A stretch of 64,000 nt of DNA from Lysobacter enzymogenes (GTDB taxonomy: Bacteria; Pseudomonadota; Gammaproteobacteria; Xanthomonadales; Xanthomonadaceae). The position numbers and the translations under genes are program-made. Below, piece after piece: positions 17,312-27,285 of the stretch. The first letter of the stretch is position 1. Every line of letters starts with the position of its first letter. The DNA lies in contig NZ_FNOG01000007.1 in the NCBI RefSeq assembly GCF_900106525.1, positions 232,288 to 296,287 of the forward strand, read 5' to 3'. The notes below the pieces were generated by a model. That model had not been told where the DNA came from and made no database searches. It saw only the letters and a list, made by a program, of their open reading frames with translations.

Positions 17312-18154
17312 TCAGTCCAGGTAAGCCGGCGCCTTGGGCAGCGCGTCGATGTCGCGGCGGTCGTGCTGGATCACCAGCCGGCCGCGGGTGTTGTCGAGGA
17401 TCCGCCGCACCCGGTCGATCGCGCCCAGGGTTTCGCCGCGCGAGTAGTTGAACGCCGGCATGCGGCCGTGCTGGAAGTTCTCGCGGGTGTGGAACAGGTC
17501 GCCGGACAGGATCACCGTGCCGGCCTTGGCCAGCCGCAGCATCAGCACCTGATGGCCGGCGGTATGGCCGTTGGCGCGCAGGATCCGCACGCTGCCGTCG
17601 CCGAACACGTCGCGGTCGAGGTCGATCAGTTCGACCTTGGCCAGGGCGCGCGCGGCCAGGTTGTCGACGGTCACGCTGGTCGGCGCGGGCTGGCCGTCCA
17701 GCGCCTGCACCTCGCGCCGGCTCAGCAGCCAGGTCGCGCCGGGGAACGCGCCGGCGTTGCCGGTGTGGTCCCAATGGAAGTGCGAGAACGCGAGGTAGTC
17801 GACCTCGTCCGCGCGCAGGCCGACTGCAGTGAGCTGCGACTGCAGGGTATGGGCGACGAAGGCGCGCACGCCGGGGCGGACCTCGACGCCGCCGGGCGTG
17901 GCCGCGATGCGGTCGCCGAGGCCGGCGTCCCACAACAGGTCGCCCTTGGGATGGCGGATCAGGAAGCACGGCGCGGACAGCTCGCCCGGCGTGCCGTCGT
18001 ACTCGCCGGTGTCGGCGAACGGGCCGAGGTCGTCGAAGACCACGCGGCCGCAGTCGAAGACGTACAGGCGCAGCGCATCGACCGGCGGTTCGGCGCGGGC
18101 GGGCAGGGCGATGAGGGCGGCGAGCAACAGCAGGGCGGTGCGCAGCGCGGACAT
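17312..18154 (-). CDS. Secreted metallo-beta-lactamase-fold hydrolase, AHL lactonase-like
   Basis: A 280-residue protein with a signal peptide (MSALRTALLLLAALIALPARA). The zinc motif HFHWDH (HxHxDH) is followed by GHTAGHQ, LSGDLFH and QHDRRD, giving the His-Asp-His set of the metallo-beta-lactamase fold in the spacing of N-acyl homoserine lactonases (AiiA/QsdR group). Export would place it in the periplasm or outside, where it could open lactone rings of signals from other bacteria; hydrolysis of another ester or lactone is equally possible. ATG 18152-18154 begins the signal peptide. Longer in-frame starts exist but read through non-coding-like sequence. Confidence 0.8.
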   Translation of the reverse strand: MSALRTALLLLAALIALPARAEPPVDALRLYVFDCGRVVFDDLGPFADTGEYDGTPGELSAPCFLIRHPKGDLLWDAGLGDRIAATPGGVEVRPGVRAFVAHTLQSQLTAVGLRADEVDYLAFSHFHWDHTGNAGAFPGATWLLSRREVQALDGQPAPTSVTVDNLAARALAKVELIDLDRDVFGDGSVRILRANGHTAGHQVLMLRLAKAGTVILSGDLFHTRENFQHGRMPAFNYSRGETLGAIDRVRRILDNTRGRLVIQHDRRDIDALPKAPAYLD

Positions 18155-18446
18155 GACGCGTTCTCGTACGAAGGGAGCGCCATGTTCGGCGTTGCGCGGC
18201 ATTTGCGGAAGTGGCCCGAACGACAATGATCGATGGAATCGGGCCACGACAGTGCGGAGCCGTGCAGCGTGCCGGCGCCCGCGCCGCAGCGGCGCGTGAG
18301 GCGTCTGTCGGTGTGCCAACGATTCAGCCTGGGTGAGGATTTTTCGCGCCGCGCTAACGCCGGCCCCGCCAGCTTGTACGGGCATTGTCCGGGCACGCTT
18401 GCAGCGGCGCCTCTTCGTTTCAGACGGTCCATCAAGGAGAACCACC

Positions 18447-18899
18447 ATGAACATGCGCATCGCAGGCATCGCGGCCCTGGCGTTCGCGCTGGCCGGCGCC
18501 AACGCCGTCCAGCCGGCCAGCGCCGCCGGCGCGGAAACCAAGTGCCATATGACCTTCAACACCTCCGGCTGGGCCGTCATCTACAAGCACATCAACGGCA
18601 AGGGCCGGATCACCTGCGACAACGGGCAAAGCGCCAATGTCGCCATCCACATCCGCGGCGCCGGCCTGACCGCGGGCAAGTACAGCATCGAGAACGGCAA
18701 GGGCGAGTTCACCAAGCTCAAGAACGTCGGCGAGGTTTACGGTACCTATGTCACCGCCGGCGCCAACGCGGGCGTGGTCAAGAGCGGCGAGGCCCTGGCG
18801 ATGACCAAGGGCGAGGTGTCGTTGGCGGTCAGCGGCACCGGCCGCGGCTTCAACCTCGGCGTGGACGTGAGCGGGTTCGAGATCGTGAAAGCCAAGTAA
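18447..18899 (+). CDS. Small secreted hypothetical protein
   Basis: A 150-residue protein with signal peptide (MNMRIAGIAALAFALAG...ASA). The mature protein of about 125 residues is Gly/Val/Ser-rich with repeated beta-like segments (KGRITCDNGQSANVAIHIRGAG, then GEVYGTYVTAGANAGVV) and two cysteines. I do not recognise the family. AAGGAGA at 18434-18440 fixes the ATG. It stands alone, divergent from the lactonase-like gene, and is followed by a terminator. Confidence 0.7.
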   Translation: MNMRIAGIAALAFALAGANAVQPASAAGAETKCHMTFNTSGWAVIYKHINGKGRITCDNGQSANVAIHIRGAGLTAGKYSIENGKGEFTKLKNVGEVYGTYVTAGANAGVVKSGEALAMTKGEVSLAVSGTGRGFNLGVDVSGFEIVKAK

Positions 18900-18935
18900 G
18901 GCCGCAAGCAAGGCCGCGCTCGACGCGGCATTCGG

Positions 18936-18960
18936 AAAGGGCGCCCTCGGGCGCCCTTTT
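18936..18960 (+). terminator. Rho-independent terminator
   Basis: Arms AAAGGGCGCC (18936-18945) and GGCGCCCTTT (18950-18959) with a CTCG loop, followed by TTTTCG, 37 bases after the stop at 18899. Confidence 0.8.
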
Positions 18961-19371
18961 CGTTGCGCGCGCCGCTGCGGCCGCGGCGGCGAATACTGTA
19001 TCCATCGCCCCGCGCCGCGGCCTGTGCGATCGCATCCATGAACGCCGCCACCGCGTCGCAGCATCGCCGCGGACGCCGGCGCGTATTGCCGGGCAGCAAT
19101 CGCGCCGGCGCAGCCCGATCGCCCTCACGCGCCGAGCGTGCGCGCGTCACGCATCCGCGCAAAAGCCGGCGAAGTGTCGTGCGGTTCCGCGCGCGGCGGC
19201 GCCGGCTCGCCTAGGATCGGGCTCCTCCAGCGCGCCCGGGACAGCGTCGCTGGAGAAGGCGGGATCCGCCATCGCGAAATCCTTCCGATCTGTTCGCGCG
19301 CCGCGATGCGGCGCGCGGCGGCGTCGTGTCCCGCCTGCGTGCGGCGTTCATATCCCCACGAGGAGAAGAGC
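18961..19371. other. Upstream region of the GH16 glucanase
   Basis: No gene is supported in these 411 bases. The glucanase ribosome site GAGGAG sits at 19360-19366. I cannot identify promoter boxes with confidence; any carbon-source control element should lie here. Confidence 0.4.
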
Positions 19372-20523
<1,152 letters not shown>

Positions 20524-20533
20524 CCGCGACCCG

Positions 20534-20572
20534 CGCAACGCACGCCGCGCGCAGCGGCGTGCGTTGCGTTCT
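20534..20572 (+). terminator. Terminator hairpin after the glucanase gene
   Basis: Perfect 15-bp arms at 20534-20548 and 20554-20568 with a 5-base loop, followed by TTCTC. It lies 10 bases after the stop. Confidence 0.7.
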
Positions 20573-20794
20573 CGCAACACGGGCGTCGCATCCGGCGCAG
20601 CCGCGCGTGCGGCGCATTTGCAAGACCGTCGTTTTGTGCCGCAGTCCGCACATCGCGGCTCCCGGTTCGACGGGTTGAGGGCTAAGCTCAAGCCACTCCC
20701 CGCCCTATCGGACAGCCAAGACTCCGCCGCCGCGGCCGCTTCCGCCGCGCGCAACGGGGCCGCAGTGCGATTCATGACGAACAAGGACGTGTCG

Positions 20795-23014
20795 ATGCCG
20801 CCGCCGTGGCGCGGCGCAGGCTTGCGCGAGGTCCGCGCCGCGATGGCGCGGCCTGCGGCGCCGCTTTCCGCGTTGCGCGCGCGCAGGGCGACGGCGTGCG
20901 CGATGGCGCTGTGGGCGGTGTTGTCGTTCGTCGCTCCCGCGCGCGCCGCCGATTGCGCCGCGCCGACCCGCGCGCTGCCGGATCCCGCCCAATGCCAATC
21001 GCGCCTGCTCGCCGGTGCGCCCTCGGCCGATCGTCGCGTCGGCGTAGAGGCGTTGTTCGAACTGGCCAAGAGCCGCGCCGACGCCGGCGGCTTCGACCAG
21101 GCCGAGCGCGCGCTCGACTGCGCCGATGCGCTGGCCCAACGCGCCGCCGATCCGGCGCTGCGCTACGAAGCGGTGCGCCGGCGCGGCATCCTGGAATTCC
21201 GCCGCGAACGCATCGCCCAGGCGCTGGACCGCTTCGAGTGCGCGGTCGCGCTGGCGCAGCGCGCCGGCGACCGCGCCGGCACCGCGCGCGACCTCAGCAA
21301 CGTCGGCGCCGCGCAGCGCCGGCTCGGCGATTTTCGCGGCGCGCTGCGCAGCCTCACCGCCAGCCTGGCGGTCCAGCGCGAGCGCGGCGACGTGTCCGGT
21401 GCGGTGCTCAACAATCTTGCCGACGTCTATCGCGAACTGTCCGACGAAACGCAGGCGATGCGTTTCTACCGCGAGGCGTTGGCGCTTTACCGCAAGCGCG
21501 GCGAGGCGGTGGAAACCGCGCACGTGCTGGAGACCATGGCCGAGGTCGCGCTCGATCAGGGCGATGCGCGCCAGGCTTCGGCGTGGTTGCAGGAAGCATT
21601 GGCCGAGTACCGCCGCGCCGGCAACCGCGTGTATGAGCTGCGCGCGCACGACGGCCTGACCCGCGCTGCGTTGGCGTCCGGCGATGTCGCCCAGGCGCAG
21701 CGCTGGAGCGCGGCGGCGCTGGCCCTGGCCGATGCCTGGAAGCTGCCGCTGCCGGCGGCGCTGCAATTGCAGCTGGCGCGCACCGCGCGGCTGTCGGGGC
21801 ACCCGGCGCAGGCCGCCACGCGCCTGCGCGAAGCGCTGGCCGAAGCGGCGGACACCGACCCGATGCGGGTGGCGTTGCTGGAAGAACTGGCCGCCGCGCA
21901 GGAAAGCGGCGGCGACGCGGTCGCCGCCAACGCCACCTTGCGCGACGCCCACGCCAAGGCGCTGGCGCTGGCGCGCGCGCAACACGACCGCCAGCTCGAC
22001 TGGCTGCGCGCGCGCTTCGACGCGGCCGAGCAGCAGCGCACCATCGCCGCCTTGGAAACCGAGAACGACCTGCAGCGCGCGCGTTTCCAGCAACGCACCT
22101 TGCTGTTGTGGCTGCTGGCGGCGCTGGCCGCGGCCGTGGGCCTGGGCGTGTGGCTGGCGCTTAAGCAGCGCCGCCATCGCGAGCGTCTGCGCGAACAAGC
22201 GCAGCGGGTGCGGCACGAACAGGAGCTCGAACGCTACCGGCGCGAAGCCGACGCGCTGGCCGAAGACCGCAGCCTGCTGCAAGCGCTGCTCGACAGCCGC
22301 GAGGAACCGCTGTGCCTGCTCGACGCCGACGGCCAGGTGCTGGCGGTCAACCGCGCCGGCCGCTTGTGGCTGGACCCGGCCGACGGCGCGGTGAGCGCGG
22401 GCCAGCCGATCGCCGCGGCGCTGGACGAGGCCGGCTGGGCGACGCTGTCCAGCGCGCTGGAGCACATGGAAGACAGCGCCGGCCACAGCCTGCGCATCGC
22501 CTCGCAGCGCGGCGCCAGCCTGCCGGCGCGGCTGACGCCGTGGGCCGGCGGCAACGGCCTGGTGCTGCTGGCGCCGCGCGACGACAGCAACGAGGGCGAC
22601 AGCGAGCCGCGCACCGACGCGGCGCTGCCCGCCGCGCTGGCCGTCGCCGCGCCCACGGTTCCCGCCGCCGACGCCGAAGCGCCGGTGCGCGAAGGCTTCC
22701 GCCGCGCCCTGGTCGAGCTGATGCTCGGCGCGATCGAAGCCTGGGAGCGCGGCACCGGCACCAGCCGCCTGGAACTGGCGGAGAAAAGCCGGATCTGGCG
22801 GGTCAACATCGACGACGGCCGCCTGCGCGCCCGCGCGCTGGAACGTTACCTGGCGGTGTCGCGCCTGCCGCGCAATCCGCGCTGGCGCGACGTGCTGCGT
22901 TCGGCCTATTTCGTGTTGGGCAAATGCGACGGGCTGTCGGCCGACGCGCGCGCGGAACTGCAGGCGCGCATCGACACGGTGCTGGCCTATACCCGCCGCG
23001 ACGCGCTGGTCTGA
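20795..23014 (+). CDS. TPR-repeat transmembrane protein with PAS-like region and uncharacterised C-terminal domain
   Basis: A 739-residue protein. After an N-terminal signal-like stretch (ACAMALWAVLSFVAPARA) come about six tetratricopeptide repeats (residues 55-360, for example AGTARDLSNVGAAQRRLGDFRGAL), a coiled coil, one membrane helix near 434-455 (LLLWLLAALAAAVGLGVWLAL), a second coiled coil, a PAS-like segment near 490-600 (EPLCLLDADGQVLAVNRAG) and a conserved-looking C-terminal domain (630-739; WERGTG..RLELAEKSRIWRVNIDDG). The periplasmic TPR part with a cytoplasmic PAS and output part suggests a sensor, but there is no kinase, GGDEF or known DNA-binding motif. Start ATG 20795 has AAGGA at 20783; ATG 20774 is an alternative. 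Confidence 0.75.
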   Translation: MPPPWRGAGLREVRAAMARPAAPLSALRARRATACAMALWAVLSFVAPARAADCAAPTRALPDPAQCQSRLLAGAPSADRRVGVEALFELAKSRADAGGFDQAERALDCADALAQRAADPALRYEAVRRRGILEFRRERIAQALDRFECAVALAQRAGDRAGTARDLSNVGAAQRRLGDFRGALRSLTASLAVQRERGDVSGAVLNNLADVYRELSDETQAMRFYREALALYRKRGEAVETAHVLETMAEVALDQGDARQASAWLQEALAEYRRAGNRVYELRAHDGLTRAALASGDVAQAQRWSAAALALADAWKLPLPAALQLQLARTARLSGHPAQAATRLREALAEAADTDPMRVALLEELAAAQESGGDAVAANATLRDAHAKALALARAQHDRQLDWLRARFDAAEQQRTIAALETENDLQRARFQQRTLLLWLLAALAAAVGLGVWLALKQRRHRERLREQAQRVRHEQELERYRREADALAEDRSLLQALLDSREEPLCLLDADGQVLAVNRAGRLWLDPADGAVSAGQPIAAALDEAGWATLSSALEHMEDSAGHSLRIASQRGASLPARLTPWAGGNGLVLLAPRDDSNEGDSEPRTDAALPAALAVAAPTVPAADAEAPVREGFRRALVELMLGAIEAWERGTGTSRLELAEKSRIWRVNIDDGRLRARALERYLAVSRLPRNPRWRDVLRSAYFVLGKCDGLSADARAELQARIDTVLAYTRRDALV

Positions 23015-23044
23015 GCCGCGCCGCTGCGAGCCGGGTGGCATCGC

Positions 23045-23455
23045 TCAACGACCCGACGTCGCTGCCTTGCTGCCGCGCTGGGTGCGCGGCACGCACACTG
23101 CGCAGGCGCCGTTGATGCCGTCGTCCAGCTCGTAGACGGTGTGATGATGGTCGGACAGATAGCTGTCGGGCCCGAGCACGAACGGCACCGCGTTGTCTTT
23201 GGGCGCGGCGAGCTTGCAGTACTCGATCGCCCCCTTGGTGGCGCCGCGCCACTTGTCCTTCTCGACGATGCCGCACTTGGCCAGGAATCCCTTCAGTTCT
23301 TTGCCGTCCATGTCGAAGCGGGCCACGATCTTCGGCTCGTGCTGGTCCTGCAGGCACCAGTCGGGCGGGATCACGTCGTGCGCCGCGCACAGCGGCGACA
23401 GCGCCATCGAGACGGTGAAACAACACAGGGCGAAGCGGATACGCGACGGCGACAT
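23045..23455 (-). CDS. Small secreted cysteine-containing hypothetical protein
   Basis: A 136-residue protein with signal peptide (MSPSRIRFALCCFTVSMALSPLCAAH). The mature part contains several Cys (DWCLQD, AKCGIV, EYCKLA, GACAVC) and a His-rich SDHHHTVYELDDGINGACAVC region near the end; the last CxxC plus histidines might bind metal. I do not recognise the family. AGGAG lies before the ATG at 23453-23455 on the minus strand. It is divergent from the methyltransferase gene at 23838. Confidence 0.6.
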   Translation of the reverse strand: MSPSRIRFALCCFTVSMALSPLCAAHDVIPPDWCLQDQHEPKIVARFDMDGKELKGFLAKCGIVEKDKWRGATKGAIEYCKLAAPKDNAVPFVLGPDSYLSDHHHTVYELDDGINGACAVCVPRTQRGSKAATSGR

Positions 23456-23750
23456 AACGACTCCTGTCGTTGGGGGTGCACGGTCCACGGTACGTCCGCC
23501 GCGGCGCCGGCCTCCAGCGCGGTCGCGGGTATAAAACGGGAATCTTTGCGCGCAAGTCGTTGTTTCGCTTCCGAACCGGACTTGCGCGGCAGCGACGGCG
23601 CGGTGTCGGCGTTGCGACCGCTGTCGCGTTCGCTCGGTGCGGCGGCGCGCGCTGGGCGGCCGCGGGCTGGCGCGCTGCGGCGCGATTGCGCAGCGCCCCG
23701 GCATTCGCCGCGCTCGCGCGCGCCCCGCCGCGGCCTCGCCCGGCGGCGTC

Positions 23751-23780
23751 TTGACAAGGCCGCTCACATGAAACATTAAT
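23751..23780 (+). promoter_or_regulatory. Likely sigma-70 promoter of the methyltransferase gene
   Basis: A perfect TTGACA (23751-23756) is followed after 18 bases by ATTAAT (23775-23780) in an unusually AT-rich patch (23768-23796). Transcription would begin near 23787, about 50 bases before ATG 23838, which also argues against the ATG-type start at 23787. The rest of 23456-23837 holds nothing else I can support. Confidence 0.55.
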
Positions 23781-23837
23781 TGTTACGTGATATTTCGCCT
23801 CCCGACCCCGGGCCGCGCCCCCGACCCCTTGCCCGCG

Positions 23838-24515
23838 ATGAACCCCGCCGACGCCTTTGCCGACCCCCAAGCCGTCTCGCGCTATGCCGAGCGCACCGCG
23901 CGCATCGTCCCCGGCCTGCGCGACCTGCACGCCATGGCCGGCCTGCTGCTGGCCGAGCGCGCGCCGGCCGACGCGCGGGTGCTGGTGCTCGGCGCCGGCG
24001 GCGGGCTGGAACTGGCCGCGTTCGCCCGCGCCCGGCCGGGCTGGCGTTTCGACGGCGTCGACCCCTCGGCGGAAATGCTGCGCCTGGCCGCGGCCACGCT
24101 CGGCCCGCTGGCGCCGCGCGCGCGCCTGCATCAGGGCTACATCGACAGCGCGCCGGACGGCCCGTTCGACGCCGCGGCCTGCCTGCTGACCCTGCACTTC
24201 CTGCCCGAACCCGAACGCCGCGCGACCCTGGCCGAGGTCCGCCGCCGGCTCAAGCCCGGCGCCGCGTTCGTGGTCGCCCACCACAGCTTCGGCGCCGACG
24301 AAGCCGACCGCTGGCTCGCGCGCAACGCCGCGTTCGCGGTCGCCTCCGGGGTGCCGGCGGAACAGGCCGAAGGCTCCATCGCCGCGATCCGCGAACGCCT
24401 GCCCGTGCTCGCGCCCGAGCGCGACGCGGCGCTGCTGCGCGAAGCGGGCTTCGCCGGGGTCGTGCTGTTCTATGCGGCGTTCACCTTCAAGGGCTGGGTG
24501 GCTTACGCCGCGTGA
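23838..24515 (+). CDS. Class I SAM-dependent methyltransferase
   Basis: The 225-residue enzyme has the SAM loop VLVLGAGGGLELAAFA, the acidic second-strand motif FDGVDPSAEML and DAAACLLTLHFLPEPER after strand 4, followed by LKPGAAFVVAHHSF. This is the small-molecule (UbiE/BioC-like) methyltransferase layout. The substrate is not known. ATG 23838 is chosen because the promoter-like boxes place transcription start near 23787. No close operon partner is evident; the next gene begins 177 bases downstream. Confidence 0.85.
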   Translation: MNPADAFADPQAVSRYAERTARIVPGLRDLHAMAGLLLAERAPADARVLVLGAGGGLELAAFARARPGWRFDGVDPSAEMLRLAAATLGPLAPRARLHQGYIDSAPDGPFDAAACLLTLHFLPEPERRATLAEVRRRLKPGAAFVVAHHSFGADEADRWLARNAAFAVASGVPAEQAEGSIAAIRERLPVLAPERDAALLREAGFAGVVLFYAAFTFKGWVAYAA

Positions 24516-24691
24516 GGCTCGGTTCGCCGCGTGCTGAGCGCGCGCATGTCGCCCCGCGCTGATCCAGCGTCGCCCCGCGCGGTAACGACGCCCCGCACGA
24601 AGCACGACTTATGGGAGAGGAAGCCGCCCGCGCCGGCCGATACAGTCCGCGCTCGAACGGCGCACGGCGCGCTGCGGGCAGGGGCAGCACG

Positions 24692-25207
24692 ATGGCGGGA
24701 TCGCGCGCGCGCGGCGGCATGTTCATGGCGGCCTTCGGCACGATGTGGCTGGTGGGCGGCGTGCTCGGCGAGTTTCCGTCGATGCCGTGGCTGGCCGCGA
24801 TCGCGGTCGCCTTTGGTGCGGCGTTGTTCCTGGCGAACTGGCGCGCGTTGCGCGCGCAGCCGGCGGCGCTGGAGGTCGAAACTTCGGCGGAAGCGCAGCG
24901 CATTGCGCGCCGTTTCCGCCTGGTCAACCTCGGCCAGTGGGCGGCGGTCGCCGCCGCGGCGATCGGTTTGAACGCGATCCACCGGCCCCAGTGGATCGTG
25001 CCCGCCGGCGTCGCCATCGTCGGCCTGCATTTCCTGCCGCTGGCCGCGCTGTTCCGCAATCGCGCGCACTACCTCACCGGCGCGGCGATGGTGGCGCTGG
25101 CGGTGGTGTTGCCGTGGCAGGTTCCGATCGCCGCGGCGATTCCGCTGCTGTGCCTGGGCGCAGGCGCGGTGTTGTGGCTCAGCGCCTTGAGCGCGGCGCG
25201 GACTTAA
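24692..25207 (+). CDS. Integral membrane protein, unknown function
   Basis: A 171-residue protein with about five predicted membrane helices (FMAAFGTMWLVGGVL, LAAIAVAFGAALFLA, WAAVAAAAIGLNAI, WIVPAGVAIVGLHFLPLAALF, and a last pair from AAMVALAVVLPWQ to LLCLGAGAVLWLSA). No transport or enzyme motif is visible. The start is uncertain: ATG 24692 is used, ATG 24719 or 24611 are alternatives. A REP palindrome pair lies just after its stop. Confidence 0.6.
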   Translation: MAGSRARGGMFMAAFGTMWLVGGVLGEFPSMPWLAAIAVAFGAALFLANWRALRAQPAALEVETSAEAQRIARRFRLVNLGQWAAVAAAAIGLNAIHRPQWIVPAGVAIVGLHFLPLAALFRNRAHYLTGAAMVALAVVLPWQVPIAAAIPLLCLGAGAVLWLSALSAART

Positions 25208-25230
25208 GCGCGTTGTCGTCCGCAGCTACT

Positions 25231-25327
25231 TGTAGGAGCGGCGCGAGCCGCGACCGCGCCAGGACGACGATTGCGCAAGTTGCGTCGTAGCCGCGATGTC
25301 GCGGTCGCGGCTTGCGCCGCTCCTACA
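25231..25327. repeat. Inverted pair of REP elements (BIME-like)
   Basis: TGTAGGAGCGGCGCGAGCC... at 25231-25258 is repeated in inverse orientation at 25300-25327 with 41 bases between. The same core occurs at 56191-56338 and, once, at 63767-63800. The pair can fold into a long stem and sits between two convergent genes. Confidence 0.85.
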
Positions 25328-25368
25328 GGGGGCTGCGGCTGGTTGCGGTAGCGACACCGATACGGCGA

Positions 25369-25779
25369 TCAGGCCGCGTTCGCGGCGCCGTCGCGCAGCC
25401 GGACGACGACCTTGATCTCGAAGTCGAACCCGGCCAGCCAGTTGACCCCGATCGCGGTCCAGTTCGGATACGGCGCGTCGCCCATGACTTCCAGGCGCAC
25501 TTGCTGGATGGTGTCGAACTGCTGCTGCGGATCGGTGTGGAAGGTGGTGACGTCGACGATGTCGTCGAACGTGCAGCCGGCTGCGGCGAGCACCGCGGCG
25601 AGGTTGTCGAAGGCCAGCCGCACTTGCGCTGCGAACTCGGGCTCCGGCGAGCCGTCCTCGCGGCTGCCGACCTGGCCGGAAACGAACAGGAAGCCGCCGC
25701 TGCGGATCGCCGGCGAGTAGCGGTGCTGGCGGTAGAGATCGTGGCGGGCGGCGGGGAATACGGCATCGCGCTGGGACAT
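25369..25779 (-). CDS. RidA/YjgF/YER057c/UK114 family protein
   Basis: The 136-residue protein has the family pattern: SPAIRSGGFLFVSGQVG near the start, EFAAQVRLAFDNLAAVLAAAG in the middle and AIGVNWLAGFDFEIKVV (in place of AVGVxxLxxPxxxVEI) near the end. RidA proteins hydrolyse reactive enamine/imine intermediates formed by PLP enzymes; the broader family includes members of unknown activity, and the arginine that binds the carboxylate in RidA is not obvious here, so deaminase activity is uncertain. The gene is divergent from a LysR regulator with 111 bases between, a typical regulator-target arrangement. Confidence 0.85.
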   Translation of the reverse strand: MSQRDAVFPAARHDLYRQHRYSPAIRSGGFLFVSGQVGSREDGSPEPEFAAQVRLAFDNLAAVLAAAGCTFDDIVDVTTFHTDPQQQFDTIQQVRLEVMGDAPYPNWTAIGVNWLAGFDFEIKVVVRLRDGAANAA

Positions 25780-25830
25780 GGGGGCGTTTTCCAGTGGGGA
25801 GGAGGCGCCGCGGCGGGCGCAACGGGGTCA

Positions 25831-25859
25831 CTGTAATTCCTGCGCCCAAGGGCGATAAT
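25831..25859 (+). promoter_or_regulatory. Weak promoter and inverted repeat in the RidA/LysR spacer
   Basis: CTGTAA (25831-25836) and GATAAT (25854-25859) are 17 bases apart upstream of the LysR gene. The spacer holds the inverted repeat CGCCC-AA-GGGCG, which could be the LysR operator. Confidence 0.35.
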
Positions 25860-25890
25860 CGGCACTCAATCCAAATCACTCGTGCATCCC

Positions 25891-26838
25891 ATGCAGGAAC
25901 GAGGCGGCGCAGAGCTGCAACAGATCGAGGCCTTCGCCGCGGTGGCCGAGCACGGCGGTTTCGCCGCGGCGGCGCGCGCGCTCGGGCGCGACGCGTCGGT
26001 GGTGTCGCGGCGCATCGACGCGCTGGAGGCGCGATTGGGCGTGCGCCTGCTGTCGCGCACCACCCGGCGGGTGGCGTTGACCGAAGTCGGCGCGACTTAC
26101 TTGCGCCGGGTGCAGACGATCCTCGCCGAGCTGGCCGCGGCCGATGTCGAAGCCGCCGAAGCCGCGGCCGCGCCGCAGGGACTGTTGCGCCTGGCGCTGC
26201 CGGCCGAATTCGCCCAGCGCTGGATCGCGCCGTGGCTGGCCGACTTCCTTGCCGAATATCCCAAGCTGCGCCTGGAGCTGTCGCACAGCGACCGCTTCGT
26301 CGATCTGGTCGCTGAGGGCTTCGATGCGGCGGTGCGAATCGGCGAGCTCGCCGACAGCAGTCTGGTCGCGCGGCGCCTGGCCGGGTTCGAAACCCTGCTG
26401 TGCGCCGCGCCGTCCTATCTGCAGCGCCACGGCCATCCGCATCATCCCGACGATCTGCAGCGCCATGCCTGCCTGGGCATGCCGAAGGCGCGGTTCTGGC
26501 CGGACTGGAAGCTCGTCAGCGGCCGTCGGCGCAGCGTGCAGCGCATCCCCGCCGCGATCGTGTCCGACGATGGCGAAGGCCTGCTGGCCGCATGCATCGC
26601 CGGCGCCGGGATTATGCCCGCGCCGGAATGGCTGATCGGCCGCGAACTCGCGCAAGGGCAGTTGCTGCGGGTGTTGCCGCAATGGCGCGTGGATTACGAC
26701 GGCGCCGTGCATGCGGTGCTGCCGCCGGGACGGCTGGTGCCGGCGAAGACGCGCGCGTTCGTGGACCGGCTGGTGCGCGAGTTCGAACCGCAGCCACCGT
26801 GGCTGCGTGCGGTGCCGGCGCGTTCGCGACGGCGATGA
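25891..26838 (+). CDS. LysR-family transcriptional regulator
   Basis: The 315-residue regulator has the LysR DNA-binding domain at residues 7-65 (LQQIEAFAAVAEHGGFAAAARALGRDASVVSRRIDALEARLGVRLL broken into helix-turn-helix AAAARALGRDASVVSRRI) and a type 2 periplasmic-binding-like sensor domain after residue 90. ATG 25891 is used; GTG 25882 is an alternative. It most probably controls the divergent RidA gene, perhaps in response to an amino-acid-derived metabolite. It is convergent with the DUF3060 gene and a long hairpin lies between them. Confidence 0.88.
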   Translation: MQERGGAELQQIEAFAAVAEHGGFAAAARALGRDASVVSRRIDALEARLGVRLLSRTTRRVALTEVGATYLRRVQTILAELAAADVEAAEAAAAPQGLLRLALPAEFAQRWIAPWLADFLAEYPKLRLELSHSDRFVDLVAEGFDAAVRIGELADSSLVARRLAGFETLLCAAPSYLQRHGHPHHPDDLQRHACLGMPKARFWPDWKLVSGRRRSVQRIPAAIVSDDGEGLLAACIAGAGIMPAPEWLIGRELAQGQLLRVLPQWRVDYDGAVHAVLPPGRLVPAKTRAFVDRLVREFEPQPPWLRAVPARSRRR

Positions 26839-26841
26839 CGT

Positions 26842-26877
26842 CGGCTTTCCCGCGCGCCGCAGCGCGCGGGAAAGCCG
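26842..26877. terminator. Bidirectional hairpin between convergent genes
   Basis: Perfect 16-bp arms CGGCTTTCCCGCGCGC (26842-26857) and its complement (26862-26877) around a CGCA loop. It lies just after the LysR stop and before the DUF3060 stop on the other strand. Confidence 0.65.
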
Positions 26878-26898
26878 CGATGCTTCAACCCAAGCGGC

Positions 26899-27285
26899 TC
26901 AGCGCTTGGACACGCCGCTGCCGGCGCCGGTCACCGAGCTCGCCGGACGGCCGGTCTTGGTCGGCGCCGACTTGTAATACACGTGCGATTCGGCGCCGAC
27001 GATCTCGACTCGCTTGACCGAGTCCACCTGCACGGTGTTGCCGGCGCCGTTGACCGAGATCAGCGACAGCGGGCCGGACACGGTGATGCGGTTGTTGGCG
27101 CCGACCAGGTGCAGCTCGCCGCCGGTGCCGACGAAGTTGCGTTGCAGGTTGGTGCCTTCGATCGAGATCCTGCCGTCTTCCTCGACGACCTCGCCGGTCT
27201 CGCCGGCGCCCAGGGGCGCGGCGTGCAGCAGGCCGGAAAAGCCCAGGGACAGCAGCAGGGTCAGCGACGCGATCTGATTCTTCAT
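26899..27285 (-). CDS. DUF3060-like secreted protein
   Basis: The 128-residue product has a signal peptide (MKNQIASLTLLLSLGFSG...HAAP). The mature part shows the repeated beta pattern of DUF3060 proteins: GELHLVGANNRITVSG, LSLISVNGAGNTVQV and VKRVEIVGAESHVYY, each strand pair with a turn around an Asn/Gly. Such proteins form a small beta-helix of unknown role in the envelope. AAGGAAG lies upstream of the ATG at 27283-27285 on the minus strand. Confidence 0.75.
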   Translation of the reverse strand: MKNQIASLTLLLSLGFSGLLHAAPLGAGETGEVVEEDGRISIEGTNLQRNFVGTGGELHLVGANNRITVSGPLSLISVNGAGNTVQVDSVKRVEIVGAESHVYYKSAPTKTGRPASSVTGAGSGVSKR

